Source: Stappia stellulata (GTDB lineage: Bacteria; Pseudomonadota; Alphaproteobacteria; Rhizobiales; Stappiaceae). From it: a stretch of DNA of 64,000 nucleotides. Shown piece by piece: positions 63,888 through 64,000 of the stretch (position 1 is the first letter of the stretch; every line of letters begins with the position of its first letter). A program made the position numbers and the translations under genes. The DNA is taken from the NCBI RefSeq assembly GCF_020176715.1, contig NZ_JAIVMF010000015.1:56130-120129 (forward strand), read 5' to 3'. The notes under the pieces are model-generated. The model ran no database searches and was not told where the DNA came from. It saw only the letters and a program-made list of their open reading frames with translations.

Positions 63888-64000
63888 TGTGAAGTCTCAG
63901 GAGGTTGTTCACCCGGTTCGGGGTTAGGCTGCAATCGCCAAACTCCAGCCGAGGATCCCGAAGGATGAACAACCCGCACCAAGGTGCCCGCCTTACCGTC
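63888..64000 (+). mobile_element. Left end of an IS481-family insertion sequence (cut by window edge)
   Basis: TGTGAAGTCTCAGGAGGTTG at 63888 resembles the terminal inverted repeat of IS481. It is preceded by CTAG (63883-63886), the target motif duplicated by IS481-type elements. About 75 bp later the transposase frame opens. The rest lies beyond the window. Confidence 0.7.
63965..64000 (+). CDS. IS481-family transposase, N-terminus only
   Basis: The ATG at 63965, with GAAGG upstream, gives MNNPHQGARLTV, which matches the usual IS481-family transposase start (MNxHxxARLT). Only 12 codons are inside the window. Confidence 0.6.
   Translation, partial: MNNPHQGARLTV

Overview
This window is a nearly complete photosynthesis gene cluster (PGC) from a GC-rich purple (BChl a) bacterium of the Alphaproteobacteria, with its flanking genes. 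The lineage follows from a type-II reaction centre (pufL, pufM, puhA), LH1 genes pufB/pufA with pufQ, the alphaproteobacterial bchFNBHLM-lhaA-puh operon layout, 5-aminolevulinate synthase (C4 route), and the PpsR/AerR regulators. No ribosomal marker is present, so I do not name a genus. The cyclase present is the oxygen-dependent AcsF; no bchE, pucBA or crtA is in the window. That suits an aerobic or facultative phototroph, although those genes could lie elsewhere.

Layout: 1-8.8 kb is the left flank. It holds a globin-coupled chemoreceptor (cut by the window edge), tRNA-Gln, a DASS transporter, a dehalogenase-like hydrolase, leuD, leuC, a divergent LysR regulator, tRNA-Pro and an Lrp/AsnC regulator. 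9-12.3 kb holds a small unknown ORF, a B12-binding AerR/PpaA-like regulator and dxs. 12.6-19.2 kb (+) is bchI-bchD-bchO-crtI-crtB plus a 51-aa membrane ORF. 19.2-21.7 kb (-) is crtD-crtC. 21.75-23.8 kb (+) is crtE-crtF. 23.9-32.8 kb (+) is bchCXYZ-pufQBALMC, ending in a perfect hairpin terminator. 32.9-35.3 kb is a divergent DMT transporter / MocR-type regulator pair. 35.4-51.8 kb (-) is one long operon, bchF-N-B-H-L-M-lhaA-puhA-B-C-bciE-acsF-puhE-hemA-idi, with mostly 4-bp stop/start overlaps. 52.1-58.3 kb (+) is aerR-ppsR-bchG-bch2-bchP plus a small membrane protein, ending in a strong hairpin. 58.4-63.9 kb is the right flank: two related coiled-coil proteins, TspO, a membrane protein, a cytochrome P450, an ATP-grasp enzyme and a small secreted protein. 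The window ends inside the first codons of an IS481-family transposase.

Together the genes make BChl a from glycine and succinyl-CoA (HemA, BchHID, BchM, AcsF/BciE, BchLNB, BchF, BchXYZ, BchC, BchG, BchP). They make linear methoxylated carotenoids of the spirilloxanthin or spheroidene type from MEP-pathway isoprenoids (Dxs, Idi, CrtE, B, I, C, D, F). They also supply the reaction centre-LH1 core, its tetraheme cytochrome and assembly factors (PuhB, C, E, LhaA, Bch2, PufQ).

The most coherent regulatory signal is a set of PpsR/CrtJ-type TGT-N12-ACA palindromes, often in pairs. They lie between dxs and bchI, between crtD and crtE, before bchC, before bchF, and at the ppsR/bchG junction. One more lies outside the PGC proper, between a membrane protein and the cytochrome P450 at 60.8 kb. 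That last one suggests the P450 belongs to the light/redox regulon and may modify a carotenoid or another isoprenoid. I did not find an entirely novel multi-gene system. The best leads are the P450 site, the second AerR-like protein, the paired coiled-coil proteins, the extended LH1 beta chain and the overlooked small ORFs.
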